Shown piece after piece: positions 47,724-57,093 of a DNA stretch of 62,893 nt. The stretch is from Sphingopyxis sp. H115. Its GTDB lineage: Bacteria; Pseudomonadota; Alphaproteobacteria; Sphingomonadales; Sphingomonadaceae. The stretch covers positions 1 to 62,893 of the forward strand of contig NZ_LNSA01000025.1 in the NCBI RefSeq assembly GCF_001468465.1, read 5' to 3'. Made by a program: the position numbers and the translations under genes. Positions within the stretch are counted from its first letter, which is position 1. The number at the start of each line of letters is the position of its first letter. The notes beneath the pieces are model-generated. The model did no database searches. It was not told where the DNA came from and saw only the letters and a program-made list of their open reading frames with translations.

Positions 47724-48752
47724 TTATCCGCCGCGAACGCGTTTGATGAGATGTTCGACATGCGCGATCGGCGTGTCGGGCACGATGCCATGGCCGAGAT
47801 TGAAGATATGGGGACGCGACGGGAAAGCCGCAAGGATGCGGTCGATCGCCGTGTCGAGCGCGGCGCCGCCAGCGACGAGCGCGAGCGGGTCGAGATTGCC
47901 CTGCACGGGCAGATGTGACGGCAGGATCGCGTCGGCCCAGGCTGGATCGACCGTCTCGTCGAGCCCGATCGCGTCTACGGCGGTTTCATCGGCATAGGCG
48001 CGCAGCTTGCCGCCCGCTCCCTTCGGAAAGCCGATTATCGGCGTGTCGGGATGGAGCGTGCGCAAGCGGCGCACGATCTCGGCGTTGGGCGCGATCACCC
48101 ATTGCTCATATTGGGCGGGAGACAGGCTGCCCGCCCAGCTGTCGAACAATTGGACGGCATCGACGCCATTTTCGATCTGGCCCGACAAATAGGTGACACT
48201 CAAATCGACGATCGCATCGATGATCGCCTGGAACGCGGTCGGATCGCCGAACGCCATGCGCCGCGCCGCGGCCTGATCCTTCGACCCCTGCCCCGCCACC
48301 ATATAGGTCGCGACGGTCCAAGGGCTGCCCGCGAAGCCAAGGAACGTCGTCTCGCGCGGCAAGGCTGCGGCAACGCGCGAGACCGTCGCATAAACTGGAT
48401 CGAGCCGCTGCGGCGCCGCGTCGAGCGACGTCAAGGCGCTGTCGACCAGCGGCGGTGCGAGCCGCGGGCCTTCACCGGCTTCGAACCACAGATTCTGACC
48501 AAGCGCGTGCGGAATCACGAGGATGTCGGAAAAGAGGATCGACCCGTCGAAACCGAAGCGTCGGATCGGCTGCAACGTCACCTCGGCCGCCGCTTCGGGA
48601 TCGTAGCAGAGTTCGAGAAAACCGCCCTTGGTTTCGCGAAGGGCTCGATATTCGGGCAGATAACGTCCCGCCTGACGCATCAGCCAGAGGGGCGGACGCT
48701 CCTGTCGCACCCCGCGCAGCACTGCCAGCAAGCTTTTCGGTGACGCCTTCAC
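47724..48752 (-). CDS. hemE: Uroporphyrinogen decarboxylase
   Basis: Converts uroporphyrinogen III to coproporphyrinogen III. The 342-aa product has the N-terminal RPPLWLMRQAGRYLPEYR block (residues 19-36) with the catalytic Arg residues, FSDILVIPHALG near 75 (catalytic Asp) and GFAGSPWT near 138. It starts at the left edge of the replication origin and is transcribed away from it, as in Caulobacter. Confidence 0.97.
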   Translation of the reverse strand: MKASPKSLLAVLRGVRQERPPLWLMRQAGRYLPEYRALRETKGGFLELCYDPEAAAEVTLQPIRRFGFDGSILFSDILVIPHALGQNLWFEAGEGPRLAPPLVDSALTSLDAAPQRLDPVYATVSRVAAALPRETTFLGFAGSPWTVATYMVAGQGSKDQAAARRMAFGDPTAFQAIIDAIVDLSVTYLSGQIENGVDAVQLFDSWAGSLSPAQYEQWVIAPNAEIVRRLRTLHPDTPIIGFPKGAGGKLRAYADETAVDAIGLDETVDPAWADAILPSHLPVQGNLDPLALVAGGAALDTAIDRILAAFPSRPHIFNLGHGIVPDTPIAHVEHLIKRVRGG

Positions 48753-49093
48753 GCGGCCCTTCTTTCTCTCTTCACAATATAATACTTAATAAGATTGTGG
48801 TGGTTTGTTGGTCGGCGGACAATCGTGGCTTTAGGGCCGGGCGTCCCTTTTGCCAACAGCTTGACTCCTGGACGGGCAGGAGTTGCAGCGGAGTCGTCTC
48901 CGGCTTTCCTCCTTATTCACAGCCTGTGGATAAGATTCATCCCATGTGGATAAGCGGTGGCGCGGAATCGACGCGTCCGGGGATGATTCCTGCGTGCCGA
49001 ATTTGTCCCTGCGCTTATGCCTAAACTTATCCACAGGGCCGCTGAACGCTTCCTGACTTGCCTTTTTCGGGGCTTTCCCGCCATGGTGCCGCG
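48753..49093. other. oriC: Chromosomal replication origin (oriC)
   Basis: A 341-bp gap between hemE and ppsR, the standard alphaproteobacterial origin position. DnaA boxes: TTATTCACA (48913-48921), TTATCCACA on the minus strand (48925-48933 and 48945-48953) and on the plus strand (49027-49035). An AT-rich segment (48774-48796) would be the unwinding element. Five GANTC sites (48863, 48891, 48934, 48965, 48985) lie between. A 7-bp-arm hairpin is at 48864-48883. No dnaA or dnaN gene is present, as expected for this class. Confidence 0.9.
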
Positions 49094-49906
49094 ATGGGCC
49101 GGCTTCACCTGCATCTCATATCCGACTCCACGGGCGAGACACTCGAAAATATCGCCAAGGCGGCGATCGCGCAGTTCGACGATGTCGAGGTCGTGCGCCA
49201 TTTCTGGCCGATGGTGCGATCGGAATCGCATCTCGACCGGATCATGGCTGAAGTGCAGGCCAGCCCCGGCATGATCCTCTTCACGCTGGTGAATGGCGAG
49301 CTGCGTGCCAGCCTCGAACGCCGCGCGGGGGCGCAGGGTCTTCCGACCGTCGCGGCGCTCGACGCGGTGACCGATGCCTTGTCGCGCATGCTCGGCCAGG
49401 AAGCCAAGGCGCGCCCCGGTCGCCAGCACCAGCTCGACGCCGCCTATTTCGCGCGCGTCGAGGCAATCCAGTTCACCGTCGCGCACGACGACGGCATCGG
49501 CTGGGAAAATTGGGAACAGGCTGACATCGTCCTTGCAGGCGTGTCACGCACCTCGAAAACGCCGACGAGCATCTATCTCGCCAACCGCGGCTTCAAGACC
49601 GCGAATATCCCGATCGTTCCCGAATCGCCGCCACCGAACGCCTTGTTCAACCTGAAACGGCCGATGGTGGTCGGGCTCACCACCGGACTCGACCGGCTCG
49701 TGCAGGTGCGCCGCAACCGGCTGCTCTCCTTGAACCAGGCGCCCGAGACCGCCTATGTCGACGACGAGCGCGTCAAGGCCGAACTTGCCTATGCGCGTCG
49801 CATGTTCGCCGACAATGGCTGGCCGGTGATCGACGTGACGCGCCGCTCGATCGAAGAAACCGCCGCAGCGGTGATCAAGCTGGTCGAAGATCGCAGCGCG
49901 GCATGA
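49094..49906 (+). CDS. ppsR: Pyruvate,phosphate/water dikinase regulatory protein (PSRP)
   Basis: Bifunctional kinase/pyrophosphorylase (DUF299) that phosphorylates and reactivates PEP synthase or pyruvate,phosphate dikinase. The 270-aa product has HLISDSTGETLENIAKA near residue 7 and the P-loop-like GVSRTSKTPTSIYLANRG near 151. ATG 49094 removes a 12-residue non-conserved head. Many alphaproteobacteria place this gene first to the right of oriC. It starts the ppsR-maf-aroE-coaE-dnaQ run. Confidence 0.95.
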   Translation: MGRLHLHLISDSTGETLENIAKAAIAQFDDVEVVRHFWPMVRSESHLDRIMAEVQASPGMILFTLVNGELRASLERRAGAQGLPTVAALDAVTDALSRMLGQEAKARPGRQHQLDAAYFARVEAIQFTVAHDDGIGWENWEQADIVLAGVSRTSKTPTSIYLANRGFKTANIPIVPESPPPNALFNLKRPMVVGLTTGLDRLVQVRRNRLLSLNQAPETAYVDDERVKAELAYARRMFADNGWPVIDVTRRSIEETAAAVIKLVEDRSAA

Positions 49907-50499
49907 CGCTGCTTCTCGCCTCGCAAAGCAGCGGCCGCGCCGCGATGCTCCGCGCCGCCGGTCTCGCCTTCGAAACCAGCGCCGCGCATGTCGACGAGGA
50001 AGCGCTCACCGCCTCGCTGCGCGTGGCAGGCCAGACCCCGCGCAACATCGCCGACGCGCTTGCCGAGGCAAAGGCCGTAAAAATCTCGTCCCGCCTGCCC
50101 GGCGTGACCGTGATCGGTGCCGATTCGACCCTTGCGCTCGACGATGGATCGATGCTGTCGAAACCGGCGAGCCCCGACGATGCGGCCGAGCATCTCCGCC
50201 GCATGGCGGGCACCCGCCACCGGCTGTTCAGCGCCGCGGTTGCTGCGCGCGACGGCGCGCCTGTCTGGCGTGCGATCGGCGAAGCGAAGCTGTGGATGCG
50301 CCCCTTGTCGGACGCCTTCATCGCCGACTATGTCGCGCAAAACTGGGACAGCATCCGCTGGACCGTCGGTTGTTACGAAATCGAAGGAGCGGGCGTGCAA
50401 TTGTTCGACCGGGTCGAAGGCGACCCTTGGACCATCATCGGCATGCCGATGCTTCCGCTGCTGGCTTGGCTCCGCGCGATCGGGCTGGCGCCGGAATGA
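49903..50499 (+). CDS. maf: Maf-type nucleotide pyrophosphatase
   Basis: Hydrolyses non-canonical or modified nucleoside triphosphates. The 198-aa product has LLASQSSGRAAMLRAAGL (residues 3-20), the EAKA block near 55, and GADSTLALD near 72 with the catalytic Asp. It overlaps ppsR and aroE by 4 nt each. Confidence 0.93.
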   Translation: MTLLLASQSSGRAAMLRAAGLAFETSAAHVDEEALTASLRVAGQTPRNIADALAEAKAVKISSRLPGVTVIGADSTLALDDGSMLSKPASPDDAAEHLRRMAGTRHRLFSAAVAARDGAPVWRAIGEAKLWMRPLSDAFIADYVAQNWDSIRWTVGCYEIEGAGVQLFDRVEGDPWTIIGMPMLPLLAWLRAIGLAPE

Positions 50500-51308
50500 G
50501 CACGCCTTACGCAGAGGTGATCGGCGATCCGATCGTGCAGTCGAAATCCCCGCTGATCCATGGTTTCTGGCTCCGCGCGCTCGGCCTTTCGGGCGACTAC
50601 CGTCACGCGCATTTGAAACCCGACGATCTCGCGGCCTATATCGCCCAGCGCCGCGCCGATCCCGACTGGCGCGGCTGCAATGTCACCATGCCGCATAAGG
50701 GCGCGGTGATGGAACTCGTCGATGATCCCGGCGACATCCGCAGCACGATCGGTGCGATGAACACCGTCGTCCGCCAGCGCGACGGTGCGCTGATCGGCAC
50801 CAACACCGATGCTGCGGGTTTCTATTCGCCGCTCGCCGAACTCGATCTTGAGGGCGCGCCGGTCGCGGTCGTCGGCGCCGGCGGCGCGGCGCGCGCGGTG
50901 CTGTTCGCGCTCGCACGGGCCAATGTCGGCCCGGTTACGATCCTCAATCGCAGCCCGTTGAAAGCGATGGGCCTGCTTGCGACGTTCGGGCTTAAAGGCG
51001 ACGTCGTCGCGCTCGACGCGCAGCTTCCCCCGGCATCCCTGCTCGTCAATGCCAGCAGCCTCGGGATGAAGGGTCAGCCGCCCCTCGACCTCGACCTCTC
51101 TCCGCTTCCCGGCGACGCGATCGTTTACGATCTTGTCTATTCACCGCTGCAAACGGGGCTTCTCAAGGCGGCCGAAGCGCGCGGGCTCGACACGGTCGAC
51201 GGGCTCGACATGCTGATCGGCCAGGCCGCGCTCGCCTTCGAGCTTTTCTTCGGCGCCGCGCCCCCCGAGGGCCGCGACGAGGAACTCCGCGCGCTGCTGA
51301 CCGCATGA
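50496..51308 (+). CDS. aroE: Shikimate dehydrogenase
   Basis: NADPH-dependent reduction of 3-dehydroshikimate. The 270-aa product has the substrate motif QSKSPLIH near 15, the catalytic Lys in NVTMPHK near 68, GTNTDAAGF near 98, the NADP loop GAGGAARAV near 125 and GLDMLIGQAA near 240. It lies in the ATGA-coupled origin-flank operon. Confidence 0.96.
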   Translation: MSTPYAEVIGDPIVQSKSPLIHGFWLRALGLSGDYRHAHLKPDDLAAYIAQRRADPDWRGCNVTMPHKGAVMELVDDPGDIRSTIGAMNTVVRQRDGALIGTNTDAAGFYSPLAELDLEGAPVAVVGAGGAARAVLFALARANVGPVTILNRSPLKAMGLLATFGLKGDVVALDAQLPPASLLVNASSLGMKGQPPLDLDLSPLPGDAIVYDLVYSPLQTGLLKAAEARGLDTVDGLDMLIGQAALAFELFFGAAPPEGRDEELRALLTA

Positions 51309-51928
51309 CCCACTGGCCGCACCCCGGCTCGCGGCTGCGCCGCCCGTTCATTCTCGGCCTCACCGGCTCGATCGGCATGGGCAAGTCGACCGCGGCGGCG
51401 ATGTTCGAGCGTGAGGGCGTTCCCGTGTTCGACGCCGATGCCGAAGTGCACCGGCTGCAAGGGCCCGGTGGCGCGCTTGTCGCCGCGATCGAGGCGCGCT
51501 TTCCGGGGACCACGGGCCCAAACGGCGTCGACCGGCAGGAACTCGGCGCGCGCGTGATCGGCAACCGCCATGAGCTCGCCGCGCTCGAGGCGATCGTTCA
51601 CCCGGCGGTCGCCCAAGCGCAGAAGCGATTTCTCGCTCGCCACCGAGCGCGCGACGTCGTCGTGCTAGACATTCCGCTGCTTTTCGAAAAGGGCGGCTGG
51701 CGCAAGGTCGGCGCGATCGCCGTCGTCTCGGCGCCGGCGTGGATGCAACGCAAACGCGTGATGCGACGCCCCGGCATGACGCCGGCGAAATTGAAAGCGA
51801 TCCGCCGCCTGCAGGTTCCCGACCGCGTCAAGCGCTCGCGCGCCGATTTCATCATCGAAACGGGCCGTCCCAAAAGCGAGACGCACCGCCAAATTCGTTT
51901 CATCACCTCTTGTTTCCACGCCCGATAG
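51305..51928 (+). CDS. coaE: Dephospho-CoA kinase
   Basis: Last step of coenzyme A synthesis. The 207-aa product has the P-loop GLTGSIGMGKST near residue 18, FDADAEVHRL near 42, and LDIPLLFEKG near 120, all family blocks. It overlaps aroE by 4 nt and is followed by dnaQ. Confidence 0.95.
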   Translation: MTHWPHPGSRLRRPFILGLTGSIGMGKSTAAAMFEREGVPVFDADAEVHRLQGPGGALVAAIEARFPGTTGPNGVDRQELGARVIGNRHELAALEAIVHPAVAQAQKRFLARHRARDVVVLDIPLLFEKGGWRKVGAIAVVSAPAWMQRKRVMRRPGMTPAKLKAIRRLQVPDRVKRSRADFIIETGRPKSETHRQIRFITSCFHAR

Positions 51929-51947
51929 GGTCCAGATTATAACCTCG

Positions 51948-52646
51948 ATGCGCGAGATTATTTTCGATACCGAAACCACGGGTTTCGATCCCAGGAACGG
52001 GGACAGGCTGGTCGAAATCGGATGTGTCGAGCTGATCGACCGTCGTGAAACCGGCGTCACCTTTCACGCCTATTTCAATCCCGAGCGCGATATGCCCGCC
52101 GCCGCCGAAGCGGTGCACGGGCTGTCGATCCAGTTCCTTTCGGACAAGCCGCTGTTCGCGACTCGCGTCGACGAACTGCTCGAATTTCTGGGTGACGCGC
52201 CGCTCGTTGCGCACAATGCCGCGTTCGACTTCGGCTTCGTCAATGCCGAACTGGCGCGTGCCGGGCGCGGCGCGCTCGACATGGCGCGCATGTGCTGCAC
52301 GGTGCAGATGGCGCGCAAGCTCCATCCAGGCGCCAAGCACAGCCTCGACGCGCTCTGCACGCGCTACGGCATCGACCGCAGCCACCGGGTCAAGCATGGC
52401 GCGCTGCTCGACGCCGAACTGCTCGCGCATCTCTATATCGAGATGACCGGGGGCAGGCAGATCGGCCTCGGCCTTGCCGCGTCGGCCGTGAGCATCACCC
52501 CGTCGGTGGCGGTGGCACCCGCGCCGCCGCGTCCCGACCGTCCCTTTCGCGAACCCCGTCCCCATATGGCGTCGGCCGCTGAACTCGCGCGCCATGCCGA
52601 ATTTGTCGCAGGGCTGAACCAGCCGCTGTGGCTCGATACGGTGTGA
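51948..52646 (+). CDS. dnaQ: DNA polymerase III epsilon subunit (proofreading exonuclease)
   Basis: 3'-5' exonuclease of the replicative polymerase. The 232-aa product has ExoI FDTETTGFDP (residues 6-15), ExoII HNAAFDFGF near 86 and ExoIII HGALLDAELLA near 148. A Pro-rich linker (190-205) leads to a C-terminal tail that binds the polymerase alpha subunit in known cases. The last codons and stop lie within the left arm of a perfect hairpin. Confidence 0.96.
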   Translation: MREIIFDTETTGFDPRNGDRLVEIGCVELIDRRETGVTFHAYFNPERDMPAAAEAVHGLSIQFLSDKPLFATRVDELLEFLGDAPLVAHNAAFDFGFVNAELARAGRGALDMARMCCTVQMARKLHPGAKHSLDALCTRYGIDRSHRVKHGALLDAELLAHLYIEMTGGRQIGLGLAASAVSITPSVAVAPAPPRPDRPFREPRPHMASAAELARHAEFVAGLNQPLWLDTV

Positions 52647-52672
52647 TGACGCTCCCTTAAGTCATCACACCG
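52639..52672 (+). promoter_or_regulatory. 12-bp perfect hairpin between dnaQ and hpf
   Basis: CGGTGTGATGAC (52639-52650) is exactly complementary to GTCATCACACCG (52661-52672) across a 10-nt loop. It covers the dnaQ stop codon and ends 7 nt before the AAGGAG of hpf (52679-52684). There is no U-run, so it is not a simple terminator. Confidence 0.75.
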
Positions 52673-52691
52673 GCCAAGAAGGAGAAGAAAA

Positions 52692-53267
52692 ATGGAAATC
52701 CGCGTCTCTGGCCACCAGATCGAAACCGGCGAAGCGCTCCAGGCGCATGTGTCGGACCGGATGAACGCGATTGCCGACAAATATTTCTCGCGCGCGATCG
52801 GGGCGCACGCGACCTTCGGAAAAGGACCACACGACAGTTTCCAATGCGACATCGTCGCGCATGTGATGCAGGGGTTGGTGCTCAAGGGGCATGGCCAGGC
52901 GCAGGACGCGCATGTCGCGTTTGAGGGCGCGGCCGAACGCATCGAAAAGCAGCTCAGGCGCTATATGCGCCGACTAAAGGATCGCAACAACGGTCCGGCC
53001 GAGCCGTCGCCGACGATCGACGAGATCGAGGATAACGCCAGCTACACGGTTTTCGATGGCGGCGCCGACGAAGAGGATGCGGGTGATGCGCCCGCGATTA
53101 TCGCCGAAACGCGGGTCGATATCCCGAGCAGCAGCGTCTCGGACGCGGTGATGATGCTCGACCTTCGCAACACCAACGCGCTGCTTTTCGTCAACAGCAA
53201 GACCGGTGCGCATAATATGGTCTATCGCCGCGACGATGGGACGATCGGCTGGGTCGAACCACGATAG
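52692..53267 (+). CDS. hpf: Long-form ribosome hibernation promoting factor
   Basis: Binds the 30S subunit and dimerises ribosomes in stationary phase. The 191-aa product has the N-terminal RaiA/HPF domain (about 1-100, with MEIRVSGHQIETGEALQAHV), an acidic linker (115-140) and the C-terminal dimerisation domain (about 145-185, with VSDAVMMLDLRNTNALLFVN). AAGGAG precedes ATG 52692. It is preceded by the dnaQ-hpf hairpin. Confidence 0.95.
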   Translation: MEIRVSGHQIETGEALQAHVSDRMNAIADKYFSRAIGAHATFGKGPHDSFQCDIVAHVMQGLVLKGHGQAQDAHVAFEGAAERIEKQLRRYMRRLKDRNNGPAEPSPTIDEIEDNASYTVFDGGADEEDAGDAPAIIAETRVDIPSSSVSDAVMMLDLRNTNALLFVNSKTGAHNMVYRRDDGTIGWVEPR

Positions 53268-53416
53268 GGCTGGATTTTCTCCGCCATCCGGCTTAAGGGC
53301 CGCGCCCAACGATGCCCGAAGCCGGGATGGCGGGGGGCCTGCCACGACAGATCCGCGATCGCTTGCCAGCCAAGTTCCTGGCGGCGGCCGGCGTTATACA
53401 AGATTTGACCAGAGCA

Positions 53417-53881
53417 ATGAATCTTTCTTCCCTTCTCTATCCGGCGACCGTGCGCGCGCATGTTCAGCTCGATTCGAAAAAGGCGCTTTTTCCCTTCGTC
53501 GGCGATCTCGCCAGCCGTTCGCTCGGCCTCGATGCCGGCGAAGTCAGCGAGGCGCTGCTCGAACGCGAACGCCTCGGCTCGACCGGGTTCGGCCGCGGGA
53601 TCGCGCTGCCGCATGCCAAGATGGCCGACCTCGGCGGGGTTCGCGGCCTGTTCCTGCAGCTCGCGCGGCCGATCGACTTCAACGCGGTCGATGGGCTGCC
53701 GGTCGATCTGCTCTTCGTGCTGCTGTCGCCGTTGGATGCCGGCGCCGATCATCTGAAGGCGCTCGCGGGCGTATCGCGGATGCTACGCAACGAGGCGATC
53801 GCCGACCGGCTGCGCGGCGCGAAGAACGACGAGGCGCTCTATGCGCTGCTCGCCGACACCGAAACGCGCGACGCGGCCTGA
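53417..53881 (+). CDS. ptsN: PTS IIA-Ntr regulatory protein
   Basis: Nitrogen-PTS phosphocarrier. The 154-aa product has the phosphorylated His in GIALPHAKM near residue 66, plus the MNLSSLLYPATVRA head. A longer frame from 53312 adds 35 poorly conserved residues; ATG 53417 fits the family. The hpf-ptsN order is common in Proteobacteria. Confidence 0.93.
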   Translation: MNLSSLLYPATVRAHVQLDSKKALFPFVGDLASRSLGLDAGEVSEALLERERLGSTGFGRGIALPHAKMADLGGVRGLFLQLARPIDFNAVDGLPVDLLFVLLSPLDAGADHLKALAGVSRMLRNEAIADRLRGAKNDEALYALLADTETRDAA

Positions 53882-54043
53882 CAAGGCGACGCGCTCAAGC
53901 TGGATATTCCCTGTGCCGCAAACACGGGGAGGGGGACCGTTCGCGAAGCGAATGGCGGAGGTGCTGCAACGTGGCGTCCTTGCCCCGCCGTCAGTGGCTT
54001 CGTCGCTGCCATCTCCCATCGCTGCGCGCCAGGGGTGATCATT

Positions 54044-54382
54044 ATGACCCGGCTTAAGAGCCGTTTCCTAGTCGATTTGCTGCTCCGCAGTACCGAAGCG
54101 GCCGGCGGTTTCGCGACCGTACTCGCCAAAGGCGACGACACATCGGGAATCATCCTCGTCCAGTGCAGCGAACGCGGCGAGCCGGGGCCGCTGCTCGAAC
54201 GGCGCTTTTCGGCGGACGGACGCTATATCTGGGAAGCTGTCGGTCCTGACGACGCAAAAGATGGTGAATTGCGTAAAAACTATCAGGACAGGCGGCAACG
54301 GGCCGATCCCGACCTGTGGATCGTCGAACTGGATATCGCAGATGCGCCACGACTCGTCGCGGAGTGGGCTGCGTTAACTTGA
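54044..54382 (+). CDS. DUF1491 family protein
   Basis: A 112-aa alphaproteobacterial protein beginning MTRLKSRFLVDLLLRS, with GGFATVLAKGDDTSGIILV near residue 22 and DPDLWIVELDI near 90. Function unknown. AGGGG lies 8 nt before ATG 54044; GTG 54035 is a possible earlier start. The 162-bp gap before it (53882-54043) holds short palindromes including TTCGCGAAGCGAA but no gene. Confidence 0.88.
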   Translation: MTRLKSRFLVDLLLRSTEAAGGFATVLAKGDDTSGIILVQCSERGEPGPLLERRFSADGRYIWEAVGPDDAKDGELRKNYQDRRQRADPDLWIVELDIADAPRLVAEWAALT

Positions 54383-54578
54383 CTCTGTTGCGGCGCACAA
54401 TAACTGGCGCTGCTTCGATAACGCGTAGGTCGTTCCGCGGGTTCCCTGCCCTTTGCAAGGCCCCGGCAAAACGGATTGGACACGCAGTCGGACGATGACC
54501 GCAGGCGGCGATACTGGACCATAGTCCCCCGCCTGTTTTGAGAGGTTCGGTTCATCGGCCGCACGTTTGACGGACACT

Positions 54579-55241
54579 ATGAGTCGCATTCTGAATGCTG
54601 CCGGTATGGCCGCCGTCGGCATGACTGCCGCCGCCATGCTGCTTTTGGCTGAACCGGGCTTTGCAAGCAATCTTGCCGCCGAAGCCAATATTCCTGCGAT
54701 CCTCCTGCCGGACGCCGAAGCGCCGACAGTCGAAAAAGCGGACCTTTCGACCGAAATCGAAACCCCGGTTGAAGACAACAATATCATCGAGAGCGAAACC
54801 GCTCCCCCGCCTGCCCCGGCCCCGGTGACCGCTGCCTCGCTCGCCGAACTCGTCGCCGCGACGCCGAAACCGGCCGAAATCGATCCCGAACTGCGCTGCC
54901 TTGCCGGCGCGGTCTATTTCGAATCGCGCGGCGAATCGCTTCCGGGCCAGCTCGCGGTCGCGCATGTCGTGATCAACCGCGCGCAGTCGGGTCGCTTTCC
55001 AAAGAGCCTATGCGGCGTCGTCCACCAGAAAAGCCAGTTCAGCTTCGTACGCGGCGGCCGGATGCCCGCGATCCGGAACGGGGCGCAGTGGAACAATGCC
55101 CTCGCGATCGCGCAGATCGCGCGCGACGGCACCTGGAAGAACCATGCGCCCGGCGCGCTTTTCTTCCATGCACGCTATGTTTCGCCGGGCTGGCGCAAGA
55201 CGCGCATCGCGCAGATCGACAATCATATCTTCTACCGTTAA
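54579..55241 (+). CDS. Secreted cell-wall hydrolase (SleB/Hydrolase_2 type)
   Basis: Lytic-type enzyme expected to cleave peptidoglycan. The 220-aa product has a signal peptide to about residue 30, an acidic Pro-rich linker (about 35-95) and the SleB-like domain with CLAGAVYFESRGES near 107 (catalytic Glu), AHVVINRAQSGRFP near 130 and the conserved FFHARYVSPGW near 195. A 196-bp gap precedes it. ATG 54579 is used. Confidence 0.92.
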   Translation: MSRILNAAGMAAVGMTAAAMLLLAEPGFASNLAAEANIPAILLPDAEAPTVEKADLSTEIETPVEDNNIIESETAPPPAPAPVTAASLAELVAATPKPAEIDPELRCLAGAVYFESRGESLPGQLAVAHVVINRAQSGRFPKSLCGVVHQKSQFSFVRGGRMPAIRNGAQWNNALAIAQIARDGTWKNHAPGALFFHARYVSPGWRKTRIAQIDNHIFYR

Positions 55242-55250
55242 TCTTTGATT

Positions 55251-55283
55251 CTCCCCATGCCCCCGGGCATGGGGAGGATTTTC
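55251..55283 (+). terminator. Terminator after the cell-wall hydrolase
   Basis: CTCCCCATGCCC (55251-55262) pairs with GGGCATGGGGAG (55265-55276), followed by GATTTTC. It lies 9 nt after the stop codon. Confidence 0.75.
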
Positions 55284-55333
55284 ACTCCGTCCCGTTCATT
55301 GCCAAGCCAGAATTGCTGGCGCATGATGCGCGG

Positions 55334-55987
55334 ATGACGCGTCCTCTTTCCGCCGCCCTGCTCGCTGCAGCGGCCTTCGCCCTCGCAGGGTGCGCGACGG
55401 CGGTTCCGCCGGTCGAAGTCACCCGTTTCCACACCAATGCGGTCGCCGGCTGGGCGCCGGGCACGCGCTACGCGATCGCGACGGCGCCGCTCGACAGCCC
55501 GGCGGCCGGGGTTCCGGGGGCAGCGCCGGGGGTGCCGCCAGGCACGGCGATGCCCTCGCTCGAATGGAACAGCTATCGCACAGCGGTCGACCAGCAACTC
55601 CAGCGTCAGGGGCTCGTTCCCGCCGGAACGGGCGAACGCGCGCCGCTCCTCGTCCGTATATCGTTCGACCGCGCCGAACAGCTGCCTGAAGGTCGCCGCT
55701 CGCCGGTGTCGGTCGGTGTTGGCGGCTCGACTGGCAGCTACGGCTCGGGCGTCGGGCTCGGCATCGGCATCAACCTTGGCGGCGGTCCGAAACGGATGGC
55801 CGATTTGCAGCTGTCGGTTCGGATCGACGACGCCGCAAGCGGGCAGGCTTTGTGGGAAGGTCGCGCGCTGACCGCGGTGCCGGTCAAGGCGCCGGCCAAC
55901 CAGCCCAGCCTCGCCGCGGCAAAATTGGCCGAAGCGCTATTCAAGGACTTTCCTGGCGAATCGGGACGCACTATCAGCGTCCCATGA
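55334..55987 (+). CDS. DUF4136-like lipoprotein
   Basis: A 217-aa lipoprotein: signal and lipobox ending Leu-Ala-Gly-Cys near residue 20, then a beta-rich domain with VEVTRFH near 28 and a Gly-rich loop near 135-145. C-terminal helices precede the end. The pattern is DUF4136-like, of unknown role. Its stop overlaps the M14 peptidase start (ATGA). Confidence 0.78.
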   Translation: MTRPLSAALLAAAAFALAGCATAVPPVEVTRFHTNAVAGWAPGTRYAIATAPLDSPAAGVPGAAPGVPPGTAMPSLEWNSYRTAVDQQLQRQGLVPAGTGERAPLLVRISFDRAEQLPEGRRSPVSVGVGGSTGSYGSGVGLGIGINLGGGPKRMADLQLSVRIDDAASGQALWEGRALTAVPVKAPANQPSLAAAKLAEALFKDFPGESGRTISVP

Positions 55988-57093
55988 CCATCACCATCAA
56001 CGCCGCTTTCGACAGCGGCAATATCGTCGTGGACGCCATTGACGGCACGTCCGCCCGCCTGTCGATCCGCAAGGATCGCGAATCGGACTTTTTCCAGTGG
56101 TTCCATTTCCGCGTTGCGTGCAACGTCGGCGATGCGCTCGACCTTGCGATCGGCGGGCTTGGCGCATCGGCCTATCCCGACGGCTGGCCCGACTATGCGG
56201 CATGCGCCAGCTATGATCGCGAAAACTGGTTTCGCCTCGATACCGCCTATGATTCGGGAACGCTGACCATCCGACACAATGCCGAAGGCCCGATTCTCTG
56301 GGTCGCCTATTTCGCGCCCTATTCGATGGAGCGCCATCACGATCTCGTTGCCTCGGTCGCAGAGTGCGAGGGCGTGACCTATCGCTGCCTCGGCACCAGC
56401 CTCGAAGGCCAGTCGATCGACTGCCTCGAAATGGGAAGCGGCGATACGCAGGTCTGGCTCTACGCCCGCCAGCATCCGGGTGAGAGCATGGCCGAATGGT
56501 GGATGGAGGGCGCGCTTGAAAAGCTCGTCGATTCCGCCGATCCGCACGCGCGTTCGCTACTGAAGAAATGCCGTTTCCATATCGTCCCAAACATGAATCC
56601 CGACGGCTCGCGGCGGGGGCATTTGCGCACCAACTATGCCGGGGTGAATCTAAACCGCGAATGGGACAATCCCACCGCAGACCGCAGCCCTGAAGTGCTC
56701 GCGGTCCGCAACGCGATGGACGAAAGCGGCGTCGACTGGGCGATGGACGTCCATGGCGACGAAGCGATCCCCGCGGTCTTCCTCGCGGGATTCGAGGGCA
56801 TCCCTTCGCTGAAAGCCGAACAGTTGGCAAAATATAAGGCGTTCGAAACCGCGCTTGCGGCGAACACCCCCGATTTCCAGGTCGATCTGGGGTATGAACA
56901 ATCCGCGCCGGGTAAAGCCAATCTGTCGATGTCGACGACGCAGCTTGCCGAACGGTTCGGCGCGGTGACGATGACGCTCGAAATGCCGTTCAAGGATAAT
57001 CGCGACCTGCCCGACCCCGAACGCGGCTGGTCGCCTGAACGATCGAAACTGCTCGCCCACGCCTGTCTTGCGACGCTGGACCAGATGTTGTGA
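55984..57093 (+). CDS. M14-family zinc carboxypeptidase
   Basis: A 369-aa carboxypeptidase with an N-terminal beta-sandwich domain (about 1-125). The catalytic domain has the zinc motif HPGES near 163, NMNPDGS near 203 and the third ligand His in DVHGDE near 255. The catalytic Glu lies in LEMPFKD near 335. This matches cytosolic AGBL/Nna1-like deglutamylase relatives in bacteria. No signal peptide is visible. Confidence 0.92.
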   Translation: MTITINAAFDSGNIVVDAIDGTSARLSIRKDRESDFFQWFHFRVACNVGDALDLAIGGLGASAYPDGWPDYAACASYDRENWFRLDTAYDSGTLTIRHNAEGPILWVAYFAPYSMERHHDLVASVAECEGVTYRCLGTSLEGQSIDCLEMGSGDTQVWLYARQHPGESMAEWWMEGALEKLVDSADPHARSLLKKCRFHIVPNMNPDGSRRGHLRTNYAGVNLNREWDNPTADRSPEVLAVRNAMDESGVDWAMDVHGDEAIPAVFLAGFEGIPSLKAEQLAKYKAFETALAANTPDFQVDLGYEQSAPGKANLSMSTTQLAERFGAVTMTLEMPFKDNRDLPDPERGWSPERSKLLAHACLATLDQML

